From assembly GCF_012349115.1 (NCBI RefSeq), contig NZ_PQIG01000001.1, forward strand, positions 1-64,000: a stretch of DNA of 64,000 bases, read 5' to 3'. Position numbers and translations under genes: made by a program. Source of the DNA: Rhizobium ruizarguesonis (GTDB lineage: Bacteria > Pseudomonadota > Alphaproteobacteria > Rhizobiales > Rhizobiaceae). Positions 15,816 through 23,267 of the stretch are shown here, one piece after another (position 1 is the first letter of the stretch; the number at the start of each line of letters is the position of its first letter). The notes below the pieces were generated by a model, which saw only the letters and a program-made list of their open reading frames with translations, searched no databases and was not told the origin of the DNA.

Positions 15816-16151
15816 ATGAACCCCGCCATGAACATGATGCCGATGATGAACAACATGATGCCTGCCATGATGAACCCGATGATGGGTGGAATGATGCCGA
15901 TGGGCGGCATGCCCATGATGAACGGCGCGATGATGCCGATGATGGCCTCCATGCCGATGATGATGATGATGGGCTCCATGAAGTGCAGCATGACTGCCGA
16001 GGGCATGGTCTGCGAAATGAAGCCGATGGAAGGCATGGACAAGGACATGTTCATGGAATGCTGCAAGCGCATGATGTCGATGATGTCCGGCGGCATGCCC
16101 GTGATGATGAACTGCGGCGGCATGATGATGTGCTGCATGATGGCTGCCTGA
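15816..16151 (+). CDS. extremely methionine-rich, cysteine-containing small protein
   Basis: This 111-residue protein contains 48 Met (43 percent) and 7 Cys, so about half of its residues carry sulphur. Residues 1-55 are MM/MP/NM repeats with Gly, Asn and Pro. Residues 56-111 are more complex, with acidic and basic residues and the Cys pairs ECCKR and MCCMM. There is no clear signal peptide, and the GGAGAGAG ribosome-binding site sits 4-5 bases before ATG 15816. Plausible roles are copper(I) or silver binding, methionine-based oxidant scavenging, or a sulphur store, given the sulphur-scavenging genes on both sides. I do not recognise a named family. Confidence 0.8.
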   Translation: MNPAMNMMPMMNNMMPAMMNPMMGGMMPMGGMPMMNGAMMPMMASMPMMMMMGSMKCSMTAEGMVCEMKPMEGMDKDMFMECCKRMMSMMSGGMPVMMNCGGMMMCCMMAA

Positions 16152-16179
16152 GTCATCCGCCTCTCAAGGAAACGACCAG

Positions 16180-16207
16180 GAGCCTCCGGAGACGGGGGCT
16201 CTTTTTT
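16180..16207. terminator. intrinsic terminator between convergent genes
   Basis: GAGCCTCCG (16180-16188), loop GAGA, CGGGGGCTC (16193-16201) and six T residues make a canonical rho-independent terminator for the methionine-rich gene. It lies just before the convergent regulator's stop at 16211. Confidence 0.85.
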
Positions 16208-16210
16208 GCG

Positions 16211-16831
16211 TCAGACGCGAACGTCTTCGAGATAGGTCGTTACCAGGTAGAGGATTGCTTCCGTTCCCGTCATGTTTCGGTAGATATGGGGCACGTCTGC
16301 ATCGAAGATGATGGCGTCGCCTTCACCCAGAATATGGGGTGCCTGCTTGCCGGCAATGATTTCGACGGTTCCTTGGGCAACGACCAGATTTTCGACTGTT
16401 CCATGCTGATGGGGATCGGCACTTTCGGTATGGTGCGGAGCGATCCTGAGCTCGTAGAATTCCACCTTCCGCTCGCCTTCGAAGGGGAAAAGAGCCCGTG
16501 TCCGGAAGCGCCCTTCGGAAGAGGCGAGGATCTTCGATCTTGCCCGTGGTACCGCAATGATCGAGGTTTCGCCGCGTTCGGCGATCAGAGCGGCGCAGGG
16601 AATACCGAGAGCAAGTGCGATCTTCGAGAGAATGCTTAACGTCGGGCTGCTTTTGCCCGTCTCGATTTGCCCGAGCATGGCACGGCTGACACCGGCGATC
16701 TTTGCCAGCCGGTCCAGGGAGTAGCCGCGGCGGGTGCGAATGCGCCGCAAATTCTGTCCTGTCTGAACCGTGATCTCCTCGGCGGTGTCTCTCGCTTCGC
16801 CGTCGGGAACAAGCGCTTGATCAGACGCCAT
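16211..16831 (-). CDS. XRE-type transcriptional regulator with C-terminal cupin
   Basis: This 206-residue regulator has a helix-turn-helix of the HTH_3 type at about 25-80 (LRRIRTRRGYSLDRLAKIAGVS, in part, then IETGKSSPTLSILSKIA). A cupin sensor domain follows at about 130-200, with PHQHGTVENLVVAQG and GDAIIFDADVPHIYRN. Proteins with this layout (PuuR/SutR-like) respond to small metabolites, and SutR of E. coli affects sulphur-use genes. ATG 16831 was chosen; ATG 16840 would add three residues. It overlaps the small gene upstream by 11 bases. It is a candidate local regulator of this sulphur region. Confidence 0.85.
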   Translation of the reverse strand: MASDQALVPDGEARDTAEEITVQTGQNLRRIRTRRGYSLDRLAKIAGVSRAMLGQIETGKSSPTLSILSKIALALGIPCAALIAERGETSIIAVPRARSKILASSEGRFRTRALFPFEGERKVEFYELRIAPHHTESADPHQHGTVENLVVAQGTVEIIAGKQAPHILGEGDAIIFDADVPHIYRNMTGTEAILYLVTTYLEDVRV

Positions 16832-17006
16832 ATCCGGCAATGCCCATTGCCATGACCGGGACGAAACCCCAATAGGGCACCCACATCAGAACGGGCTGCA
16901 TCGCAAAGGATACGGGCGCAGTCGCCTTGAACGCATCGGGCGAATCTTTGCTGCGCGATTGCCGGTAGGCCTGCAAATCGATGACATCAGCCGTCTGCAC
17001 TGGCAT
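16821..17006 (-). CDS. small protein with hydrophobic C-terminus
   Basis: This 61-residue protein has an N-terminal polar segment (VIDLQAYRQSRSKD) and a C-terminal hydrophobic stretch (LMWVPYWGFVPVMAMGIAGYG) that could insert in the membrane. GGGAGC lies upstream of ATG 17006 at a usable spacing. The 3' end overlaps the XRE-cupin gene, implying co-translation. I do not recognise a named family and the function is unknown. Confidence 0.6.
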   Translation of the reverse strand: MPVQTADVIDLQAYRQSRSKDSPDAFKATAPVSFAMQPVLMWVPYWGFVPVMAMGIAGYGV

Positions 17007-17425
17007 GAAAAGCTCCCGCTAAAATCTATAAGGAGTGTATATTTCCCGCAGAGGAAAAGGCAGGGCCGGTCATCCAATCGTTCCGCTGAACCGGAAATCT
17101 TATACCAATTATATTCGACCTTGCGGCAAAGCCATTTATGGCTTGCAGTTTGCAAGAGCTCTCGCCGGGCTCGCGACATCATCATGGCACCCGCATCAGC
17201 GTCTCCAAAAGAAGCCGAACAAGTTCCCCTTCCTGCCGTCTTCCCGCACGCTAGGTCGAAGCGGTCGCTGGACCGGCGATCCCTTTGACGATCGCCATGC
17301 AGCCTATGCGTGCTGGTGTGGCGGTGAACGTTTTTTTCAACCAGGCGAAGAAGGAGAGATGCACGTTCCTTTAATCTATCAATTTTGTAGACAATAGTTG
17401 GAGCAACGCAAAGAGAGGAAAAACC
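17007..17425. other. divergent intergenic region carrying regulatory elements
   Basis: This 419-base stretch separates the left-pointing regulator pair from the right-pointing FMN reductase operon. It holds the AT-rich dyad at 17375-17391. It also holds a 12-codon frame (ATG 17359 to TAG 17397) ending Cys-Arg-Gln across that dyad, but its ribosome-binding site is too close. Longer frames here have poor codon character and no recognisable domain. Confidence 0.45.
17375..17391. promoter_or_regulatory. AT-rich dyad shared by sulphur-related promoters (copy 3)
   Basis: TCTA, nine bases (TCAATTTTG), TAGA lies 34 bases upstream of the FMN reductase start. That is the same distance as copy 1 from its gene. 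The constant position relative to the start supports a promoter-linked function. Confidence 0.5.
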
Positions 17426-17986
17426 ATGTCAGGTTTCAAACTCGTCGGCATCGCTGGCAGCTTCAACCGTCCATCGAAGACTTTGGCACTCGTGCGGCAT
17501 GTCTCCGAACGTGCGAGCATTCGCTACGGATTTACCAGCAAGAGCTATGATCTCAATGATGTCGGTCCGTCGCTGGGCAGCGCCTTGTGGCGCAAGGATC
17601 TCGACGCGCAGGCCAGGCACGTCGTCGACGAGATCGTGCAGGCCGATGCCCTGATCATCGGCTCGCCGACCTATAAGGGCTCTTATCCCGGCCATTTCAA
17701 GCATCTCATCGACCTGATCGACCCCCACGAACTTCGGGGCAAGCCGATCATCATCACGGCCACCGGCGGCGGTGATCGGCATGCGTTGATGGTCGAGCAT
17801 CAGCTGCGGCCGCTGTTCGGGTTTTTCATGGCCCATACTTTGCCGACCGCCGTCTATGCGTCCGACCGCGATTTCACAGACTATGCGGTTTCATCCGACG
17901 CGCTATTGGGCCGCATCAACGAAGTGATCGGCGAATTGGCGGCCTTCTTTCCGGGCGCAAATCCGGCCCTGGCGGCGGCCGAGTAA
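17426..17986 (+). CDS. msuE: MsuE/SsuE-type NAD(P)H-dependent FMN reductase
   Basis: This 186-residue flavodoxin-like protein has GIAGSFNRPSKT (8-19) as the phosphate-binding loop and GSPTYKGSYPGHFKHLIDLI (about 78-97) as the flavin and dimer-interface signature of the MsuE/SsuE group. ATATGGGDRHALMVEHQLRPLFGFF follows in the family's order. It would supply FMNH2 to the LLM monooxygenases in this window, none of which at 4.7-13.8 kb has its own reductase. It starts an operon with small proteins, an esterase-like protein and ChaC. The shared dyad lies upstream. Confidence 0.88.
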   Translation: MSGFKLVGIAGSFNRPSKTLALVRHVSERASIRYGFTSKSYDLNDVGPSLGSALWRKDLDAQARHVVDEIVQADALIIGSPTYKGSYPGHFKHLIDLIDPHELRGKPIIITATGGGDRHALMVEHQLRPLFGFFMAHTLPTAVYASDRDFTDYAVSSDALLGRINEVIGELAAFFPGANPALAAAE

Positions 17987-17997
17987 GGATCGTCACC

Positions 17998-18195
17998 ATG
18001 GCTCGATCTCAGGAAGCAACGATCACAGATGCGGAAAGGCCGGGGGCAAGCGAGCAATTGTGGAGCGTCTTCGAATTCGCCCGACGCTATCGTCTCGCCA
18101 AACGCGAGGAAAACCGCCTGCTGATGCTCTACGGACCGACGGCATCGCTTCACGTTCTTCTCGCCAATGCACAACGTCATTCGCTGATTTCCTAG
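17998..18195 (+). CDS. small protein of unknown function (65 residues)
   Basis: This soluble, charged protein is predicted mostly helical (LWSVFEFARRYRLAKREENRL, in part). AAGGA lies 8 bases before ATG 17998, and the gene begins 12 bases after the FMN reductase stop, so it is in the same operon. I recognise no family. It is the first of three consecutive very small genes here. Confidence 0.55.
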   Translation: MARSQEATITDAERPGASEQLWSVFEFARRYRLAKREENRLLMLYGPTASLHVLLANAQRHSLIS

Positions 18196-18228
18196 CCGAA
18201 GAATAACGGTTCCTGACAGGAGGTTCGC

Positions 18229-18405
18229 ATGAAGCTTGATTTTCAGTTCTGGCTGAAGCTTTCGATCGGCCGGTTCCTCGGCCTGAAGCCGCCCGCTTCA
18301 CGGGAGCCTGTGAATGGATCGTTGGCGCGGGACGACGAGCGTGAGCGGTCCGCCCGCGAATACGAACTCCATTATTGGGGCACCATGCCCGGCCTTTGGT
18401 ATTGA
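18229..18405 (+). CDS. small protein of unknown function (58 residues)
   Basis: ATG 18229 has a near-perfect AGGAGG (18218-18223) five bases upstream, and the frame runs to TGA at 18403-18405. The protein starts MKLDFQFWLKLSIGRFLGLK, an amphipathic helix, has a charged middle (RDDERERSAREYE) and ends HYWGTMPGLWY. The strong ribosome-binding site is the main evidence that it is real. The amphipathic N-terminus suggests membrane-surface binding. No family is recognised. Confidence 0.6.
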   Translation: MKLDFQFWLKLSIGRFLGLKPPASREPVNGSLARDDERERSAREYELHYWGTMPGLWY

Positions 18406-18418
18406 GGAGAACGGCGTG

Positions 18419-18568
18419 ATGGCGATTGTCGTTGAGACCGACCTGCGTCGGGGCGGTGCGAGAAGAGCGGAAGGCAGCGTCATGTCGCATTTCAGGCATG
18501 CGGCTGGAATCTGCACGATCGTTAGCTCCTTCACATTCCTGTTCGCCCTGGTGATCGGGTGGATCTGA
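18419..18568 (+). CDS. small single-membrane-segment protein (49 residues)
   Basis: ATG 18419 follows GAGGAG at 18404-18409, which itself overlaps the stop of the preceding small gene. An in-frame GTG at 18416 is also possible. The polar N-terminus (VVETDLRRGGARRAEG) is followed by one hydrophobic helix, ICTIVSSFTFLFALVIGWI, at the C-terminus. It is probably an inner-membrane microprotein. The function is unknown. Confidence 0.55.
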   Translation: MAIVVETDLRRGGARRAEGSVMSHFRHAAGICTIVSSFTFLFALVIGWI

Positions 18569-18638
18569 TGAGTGATGTCCGATGTTTGCCCCGATCGGGA
18601 AAAAGACCGACGCGCAGCTTCAGAGAGGATGTCGTCAG

Positions 18639-19220
18639 ATGATCGACGTACTTATTCTTCCCGGGCTTTTCGGCTCGGGAGACGGGCATTGGCAACAGCA
18701 CTGGCTGCAGGATCAGCCGGGCAGTCGTTGCGTCGCCCAGGACGACTGGGATCATCCGAACCTTGACAACTGGCTGCTGCGATTGGAAGGCGCGCTTGAA
18801 GAGGCCGGCGAGGCCTATCTGGTTGCCCATAGTCTCGGATGCCTGCTTGCCGCCCGCTTGGCCGGGCGAAGTGCAGCGCGGCGCGTCAAGGGAGCATTGC
18901 TCGTTGCCCCATGCGATCTGCCGGTCACGGAAAACCTGCATCCCGGGCATATCTCGTTTGGCGCCATGCCGACGGCGCCTTTGCCTTTTCCAAGCATCGT
19001 CGTCGGCAGCATGAACGATGCCTACATGACGGTCGATCGCTTGACCCTGTTCGGCCGCCTCTGGAATGCCGAGACCCGGAATATCGGCCTTGCCGGGCAC
19101 ATCAATATCGCCAGCGGCTTTGGCCGCTGGCGCAACGGCTACCGGATGCTGGACGCCTTGAAGACGCAGGCACGCGGTCGAAGGCAAAGCTTTTCGATGC
19201 CGCCGGCTTTTGCAATGTGA
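18639..19220 (+). CDS. RBBP9/YdeN-family alpha/beta hydrolase
   Basis: This 193-residue protein has ILPGLFGSGDGHWQQHW at the N-terminus and VAHSLGCLLAARLA (about 62-75), giving the GxSxG-like elbow AHSLG with Ser64 as predicted nucleophile. NMDAY-like SMNDAY (about 124-129) and GHINIASGFG (about 155-164) supply the acid and His typical of the compact RBBP9/YdeN family. It is probably a cytosolic serine hydrolase; the substrate is unknown. An upstream in-frame ATG at 18582 exists but lacks a good ribosome-binding site. Confidence 0.8.
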   Translation: MIDVLILPGLFGSGDGHWQQHWLQDQPGSRCVAQDDWDHPNLDNWLLRLEGALEEAGEAYLVAHSLGCLLAARLAGRSAARRVKGALLVAPCDLPVTENLHPGHISFGAMPTAPLPFPSIVVGSMNDAYMTVDRLTLFGRLWNAETRNIGLAGHINIASGFGRWRNGYRMLDALKTQARGRRQSFSMPPAFAM

Positions 19221-19231
19221 GACAGAGTGGA

Positions 19232-19540
19232 ATGTCCGATATTGTCTCCGACCTGCTGCGCCTTAGCGAGGATCCGAATGCCGATCCGAGGACCCGGCGC
19301 CGCCAAACCATGGAGCGGCTGGTGCAGACGCTGCTCGCCATGGCCGACGCCGAAATGGGATCGGAAGATGCGCAGCATCGCCATTCCATCATTCATTTGA
19401 CGACGATCATCCGCGAGATGACGGGAAGGATCGCAGAGGCCGATGATGCGACGTTTTCGGCAATCGTCAGGGAGGCCGCGATGCTGATACGCAGCCTGCA
19501 GCGGCGCCAGGCCGATGCGGCCAGATTTACGGTGCACTGA
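19232..19540 (+). CDS. hypothetical helical protein (102 residues)
   Basis: ATG 19232 is 11 bases downstream of the hydrolase stop and the frame ends at 19540, three bases before the ChaC start. The protein is charged and predicted all-helical (RRRQTMERLVQTLLAMADAE and IIHLTTIIREMTGRI). There is no signal peptide. No family is recognised. Its place within a tightly spaced operon supports its being a gene. Confidence 0.5.
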   Translation: MSDIVSDLLRLSEDPNADPRTRRRQTMERLVQTLLAMADAEMGSEDAQHRHSIIHLTTIIREMTGRIAEADDATFSAIVREAAMLIRSLQRRQADAARFTVH

Positions 19541-19543
19541 CGC

Positions 19544-20311
19544 ATGACGGATATTCGCGAGCGTAAACAGTCTGCGGTCCGGGGAAGCAGACTTTTGCTG
19601 ACCGGATCAACAATGGCTCTAACGGACGAGCTCGTATCGCTGAGCCTTCGCCCCGCGATCGATGTCGGCCCGGAGCCACACCGAAAACCGCTGAGCGAAG
19701 CGGAGGTGGAGATGCTCGCCAACCGGCTTCTCGATGAGTCTACCGGCGCGCCGCTTTGGATCTTCGCCTATGGATCATTGATATGGAAGCCGGACTTCGA
19801 CGCCGTCGAATCGCAACATGGCGCAGCAAGAGGGTGGCATCGCTCCTTCTGCCTGCAGATGACCCGCTGGCGGGGAACGCGGTCCCAGCCGGGCCTGATG
19901 ATGGCACTTGACCGCGGTGGACGTTGCAACGGCGTCGTCTTCAGGCTTGCCGATGATGATCGCCTTGGCCAGATACGGCGGTTGATCCGCCGTGAAGTCG
20001 GCACGATCGAAGACGCGGCGACGGTTCGCTGGATCCCGGTCGCGACCCCGCATGGGCTGGTGCGCGCGTTGGTCTTTTGGGCTGGTCCGAAAGGCGAGCG
20101 CGTTTCCCGCAAATTGCCGCTGGAGACGGTAGCGCAGGTGCTTGCGAGAGCCTGCGGACACATGGGCTCCTGCGCCGAATATCTGTATCTGACGGTGAAG
20201 CATCTGGAGGAACGCGGCATCCGGGACCGCAATTTGTGGCGGCTTCAGAAGCTCGTTGCAGCCGAGCTGGTCGCCATACACGGGCTGAACGCGGCGGCAG
20301 GAAGCCATTGA
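19544..20311 (+). CDS. chaC: ChaC-family gamma-glutamylcyclotransferase
   Basis: This 255-residue protein contains WIFAYGSLIWKPDFD (about 67-81), the YGSLxW substrate-binding signature of ChaC proteins, then FCLQMTRWRGTRSQPGLMMALD and the catalytic-Glu region REVGTIEDA. ChaC enzymes split glutathione into 5-oxoproline and Cys-Gly in the cytosol. This would release cysteine from glutathione, consistent with a sulphur-salvage regulon. About 45 extra N-terminal residues precede the domain; ATG 19613 is an alternative start. Confidence 0.87.
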   Translation: MTDIRERKQSAVRGSRLLLTGSTMALTDELVSLSLRPAIDVGPEPHRKPLSEAEVEMLANRLLDESTGAPLWIFAYGSLIWKPDFDAVESQHGAARGWHRSFCLQMTRWRGTRSQPGLMMALDRGGRCNGVVFRLADDDRLGQIRRLIRREVGTIEDAATVRWIPVATPHGLVRALVFWAGPKGERVSRKLPLETVAQVLARACGHMGSCAEYLYLTVKHLEERGIRDRNLWRLQKLVAAELVAIHGLNAAAGSH

Positions 20312-20329
20312 ATAGGGCTCCCTGCCGCC
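20293..20329. terminator. long hairpin between convergent chaC and tauC
   Basis: Arms at 20293-20306 and 20316-20329 are complementary at 13 of 14 positions around a nine-base loop. It begins within the chaC 3' end and lies just before the tauC stop. No T-run is present, so it may act as a bidirectional 3'-end stabiliser rather than an intrinsic terminator. Confidence 0.6.
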
Positions 20330-20335
20330 CTCTGG

Positions 20336-21190
20336 TCAGAGCTTGCCCTTCCAGGGCACGAGGAACGCCTCCAGAAAACGAATGGCGGCCGAGAAGGTGA
20401 ATGCGCAGATCGCGATAATGCCGATGCCGACGAAGACGACGTCGGTCGCCAGGAACTGTGAAGCCGACATGATCATGAAACCGATCCCGCGCGTGGACGC
20501 GATCAATTCAGCCGCAACCAGCGTGCCCCAGCCGACACCGAGCGCAATTCGAATGCCGGTGAGGATCTCGGGCAGGGCGGACGGCAGGACGATGTCCAGG
20601 AAGAGCTGCAGCCGGCTCGCGCCCAGCGAACGCGCCGCATTGACCCGCTCGATCGGCAGCGAACGAACGCCGGCCTGGGCCGAAAGGCAGATCGGTGCGA
20701 ACATCGCAAGCACCAGCAGCGTGATCTTCGACGTCTCGCCAATGCCGAGCCAGATGATCATCAGCGGCAGATAAGAGAGCGGCGGAAGCGGCCAGTAAAA
20801 CTCGATCGGCGCGTCGAGCACGCCTTTTGCCCAGCGGTTCAGGCCCATCAGCAATCCGAGCGGAATGCCGGCCGAGACGGCAATGAAGGCTGCGACCACG
20901 ATGCGGAACAGGCTTGCAAAAACATGCTCGGACAGCGACGCTCCGGCGTAACCGTCGCGATAGATGGCGCCGATCTGTGTCAGCACCTCGTCCGGACGCG
21001 GCAGAAACAAGTGGGGGACGACACCGAGCACCGATACCAGCCACCACAACAGCACTATGGCCAGCGCTGTCGCAACGCTGATGGCCACCGTCGATTTCTC
21101 GCCGGCGCCGAAGCCCGCCATTTTCACCAGCTTGACCTGATGGTCCTCTCTACCCGCCGCAATCGGCGGGGCCTGCACTATGTCGCTCAT
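20336..21190 (-). CDS. tauC: taurine/sulphonate ABC importer permease TauC
   Basis: This 284-residue inner-membrane protein has about six hydrophobic segments. [19 protein letters not shown] is a segment strongly characteristic of TauC, and the EAA-type coupling loop [24 protein letters not shown] (in part) is present. It pairs with TauB, whose stop overlaps its start as ATGA, and TauA. The set should import taurine or related sulphonates as sulphur source. No TauD dioxygenase is encoded here. Confidence 0.88.
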   Translation of the reverse strand: MSDIVQAPPIAAGREDHQVKLVKMAGFGAGEKSTVAISVATALAIVLLWWLVSVLGVVPHLFLPRPDEVLTQIGAIYRDGYAGASLSEHVFASLFRIVVAAFIAVSAGIPLGLLMGLNRWAKGVLDAPIEFYWPLPPLSYLPLMIIWLGIGETSKITLLVLAMFAPICLSAQAGVRSLPIERVNAARSLGASRLQLFLDIVLPSALPEILTGIRIALGVGWGTLVAAELIASTRGIGFMIMSASQFLATDVVFVGIGIIAICAFTFSAAIRFLEAFLVPWKGKL

Positions 21191-21975
21191 GCGGCGCTCC
21201 TCAGGTCTTCGGTGCTGTGGAGAATGGCGCGGATTTCCTCGCGCAACTCGGCAAATTGCGGCGACGCCTTGATCGATCGGGCGTCGCCGGTCTCTGCGAA
21301 GCGGCGAACGAAATTCAGATCGAAGCGTGCCACGACGCGCCCCGGTCGAGGTGACATGACCAGCACCTGCGTGCCCAGGAACAGGGCCTCTTCGATCGAG
21401 TGCGTGATGAAGAAGACCTTCTTTGCCGTTTTATCCCAGATGGAAACCAGCAGTTCCTGCATCTGCTCGCGGGTCAGGCTGTCGAGTGCGCCGAACGGCT
21501 CGTCCATCAGCAGGATGTCGGGATTTGTCGCCAGAGCCCGCGCGATGCCGACACGCTGGCGCATGCCGCCCGACAGCTCGTAGGGAAAAGCGCCGGCGAA
21601 TTCGTCGAGGCCGACGAGCCGGAGAAGCTCCAGGGCGCGCGCTTGGCGCTCCTTGCGCTTGACCCCGGCGAATTTCAAACCGAGCGCGACATTGTCGACA
21701 ACCGATTTCCAGGGCAGCAGCGAGTCTTTCTGAAAAACGACGCCACGATCCGCGCCGGGTTGTTCGACCGCGCGGCCATCGAGCGTGATCCGGCCGTCCG
21801 ACAGCGGAAGGAAACCGGCAATCGCGTTGAGAAGGGTTGATTTGCCGCATCCTGACGCTCCGAGCGCGACGACGAAGCCCCGTTCGGGAATATCGAAGGA
21901 AACGCGATCGAGCGCGTGAACGGTCCGCCCGTCGCGGGCTGCGAAGAAAACGCTGGCGTGATCGACTTTAAGCAT
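21187..21975 (-). CDS. tauB: taurine/sulphonate ABC importer ATPase TauB
   Basis: This 262-residue ABC ATPase has Walker [10 protein letters not shown], the Q-loop [13 protein letters not shown] typical of TauB/SsuB, signature LSGGMRQR, Walker [12 protein letters not shown] and H-loop [11 protein letters not shown] 21975 gives the family's usual length. A start at 22056 would add 27 residues that fall inside the tauA 3' end and look non-coding. It is cytosolic and powers TauC. Confidence 0.9.
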   Translation of the reverse strand: MLKVDHASVFFAARDGRTVHALDRVSFDIPERGFVVALGASGCGKSTLLNAIAGFLPLSDGRITLDGRAVEQPGADRGVVFQKDSLLPWKSVVDNVALGLKFAGVKRKERQARALELLRLVGLDEFAGAFPYELSGGMRQRVGIARALATNPDILLMDEPFGALDSLTREQMQELLVSIWDKTAKKVFFITHSIEEALFLGTQVLVMSPRPGRVVARFDLNFVRRFAETGDARSIKASPQFAELREEIRAILHSTEDLRSAA

Positions 21976-22030
21976 GTTGCCGCTCGCAGGTTCGACGCCG
22001 GCGCAACGACTGCGCCGGCGCCAGGGAGGA

Positions 22031-23044
22031 TCAGTTGCTGACGCCGGTGAGGGCATCTGCGGTGACGAAGGCGCCGTAATTCGCCAGCACGTCGGAAACC
22101 TTGCCCTGTTCCTTCAGGAACGATGCCGTGTCCTTGAGGATCTTGCCGGCACCCGCCTTTTCGCCACCGCCAAGCCAGGCATCCGATGCCTGAACCTCAG
22201 GCGTCAGCAAGGTCAGGTTCTTCAGGGCCGAGGCCTGCTGATCGGCCGTTCCGCCGAGAAGCTTGGCAAGCGACTTGGCGTTGTCGCTGTCGGGACCCCA
22301 GGCGGATTTGTCCGATGCGAAGGACGCGTAGTATTTGTTGATGACCGAAGCGAAACCCTTCAGAAAGTCCGGATTGTCGGTGGCAAACGTCGATGTCGCG
22401 ACCCAGGCCGAGAATGTTGGCGCACCCTTGTCTGCCACCTCCTTGGAGGTCACCAGAACCTTCCCGTTCTTCTTCAGTTCGGTCAGCGCCGGATCCCAGA
22501 CGAAGCCGCCGTCGATGTCGCCGCGATTATAGCTGGCGACGATCTCGGGCTGAGGGATTGCAAAGACCTGAACGTCCTTTTCGGTCAGGCCCAGCGATTT
22601 GATCAGCGCCAGGAGCTGATAGTGGTCCGTGGATACCGGCGCGGCCGCAAGCTTCTTGCCCTTCAGATCATTCAGGCTTTCGATGCCGGAACCGTTGCGG
22701 ACGACGAGAGCCTCGTCGATGCCGGAGATGGAGGCGAGGTAAAAGGCCTTGACCTCGAGCCCGCGTGATACTGCAGCCGCAAACGGGCTGGAGCCGACAT
22801 AGCCGACCTGGACGTCACCGGAGGCAATCGCCGCAAAGATTTCGGCGCCCGAATTGAACCTGCGGAAGTCGATCTCGTATCCCGTTTCCTTGGCGAATTC
22901 GCCATTGGCGATCGCCACGGAAGACGGCAAGGCGTCGGTTTGATAGGCGACGACGACCTTTTTGTCCGCCGCTTCAGCGACAACAGCCGTTGTAAGAGTG
23001 CCGACGCCGACGGCGATTGCGGCAACCAAATTCCTGAAATTCAT
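22031..23044 (-). CDS. tauA: taurine ABC importer periplasmic binding protein TauA
   Basis: This 337-residue protein has a Sec signal peptide ([16 protein letters not shown]). The mature part starts [21 protein letters not shown] and includes [32 protein letters not shown] (in part) and the GGFVWDPAL segment, both typical of TauA. It captures taurine or a similar sulphonate in the periplasm. It is first in the tauABC operon, with an AT-rich element (23135-23150) about 100 bases upstream. Confidence 0.9.
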   Translation of the reverse strand: MNFRNLVAAIAVGVGTLTTAVVAEAADKKVVVAYQTDALPSSVAIANGEFAKETGYEIDFRRFNSGAEIFAAIASGDVQVGYVGSSPFAAAVSRGLEVKAFYLASISGIDEALVVRNGSGIESLNDLKGKKLAAAPVSTDHYQLLALIKSLGLTEKDVQVFAIPQPEIVASYNRGDIDGGFVWDPALTELKKNGKVLVTSKEVADKGAPTFSAWVATSTFATDNPDFLKGFASVINKYYASFASDKSAWGPDSDNAKSLAKLLGGTADQQASALKNLTLLTPEVQASDAWLGGGEKAGAGKILKDTASFLKEQGKVSDVLANYGAFVTADALTGVSN

Positions 23045-23134
23045 CTTGAGCCCCTTTGTTCAGGGCCGCATGGCCCTTGATCTCACCCTCAAAAGCGTAA
23101 TGGTTGGGGAGGGGCTAGCGGGAGAAATAACAAA

Positions 23135-23150
23135 CTATATTTATAGACTA
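23135..23150. promoter_or_regulatory. AT-rich element between tauA and the divergent FAD gene
   Basis: CTATATTTATAG (23135-23146) is palindromic. TTTATAGACTA (23140-23150) is identical to 11 bases of the box upstream of the first monooxygenase. The left arm of the usual dyad is missing, so this is a weaker match. Confidence 0.35.
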
Positions 23151-23267
23151 TAGAGATAATTGTTTTCGTGATTCTGCCACTCGTGCGATCAGCAGGGACC
23201 GGCGAGCGACACGGGGCTTGAATGACGAAATGTCTCGATGACGTTCCGAGCTTCAGGGAGAATGCAT

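Noticed and set aside
15773..16156. A 127-codon minus-strand frame opposite the methionine-rich gene
   Set aside because: Repeated ATG codons read as CAT on the other strand, giving an Ile/Met-rich artefact. The plus strand has the ribosome-binding site and terminator.
21976..22056. A 27-residue N-terminal extension of TauB
   Set aside because: It would overlap the tauA 3' end and has no similarity to the conserved TauB start at 21975.
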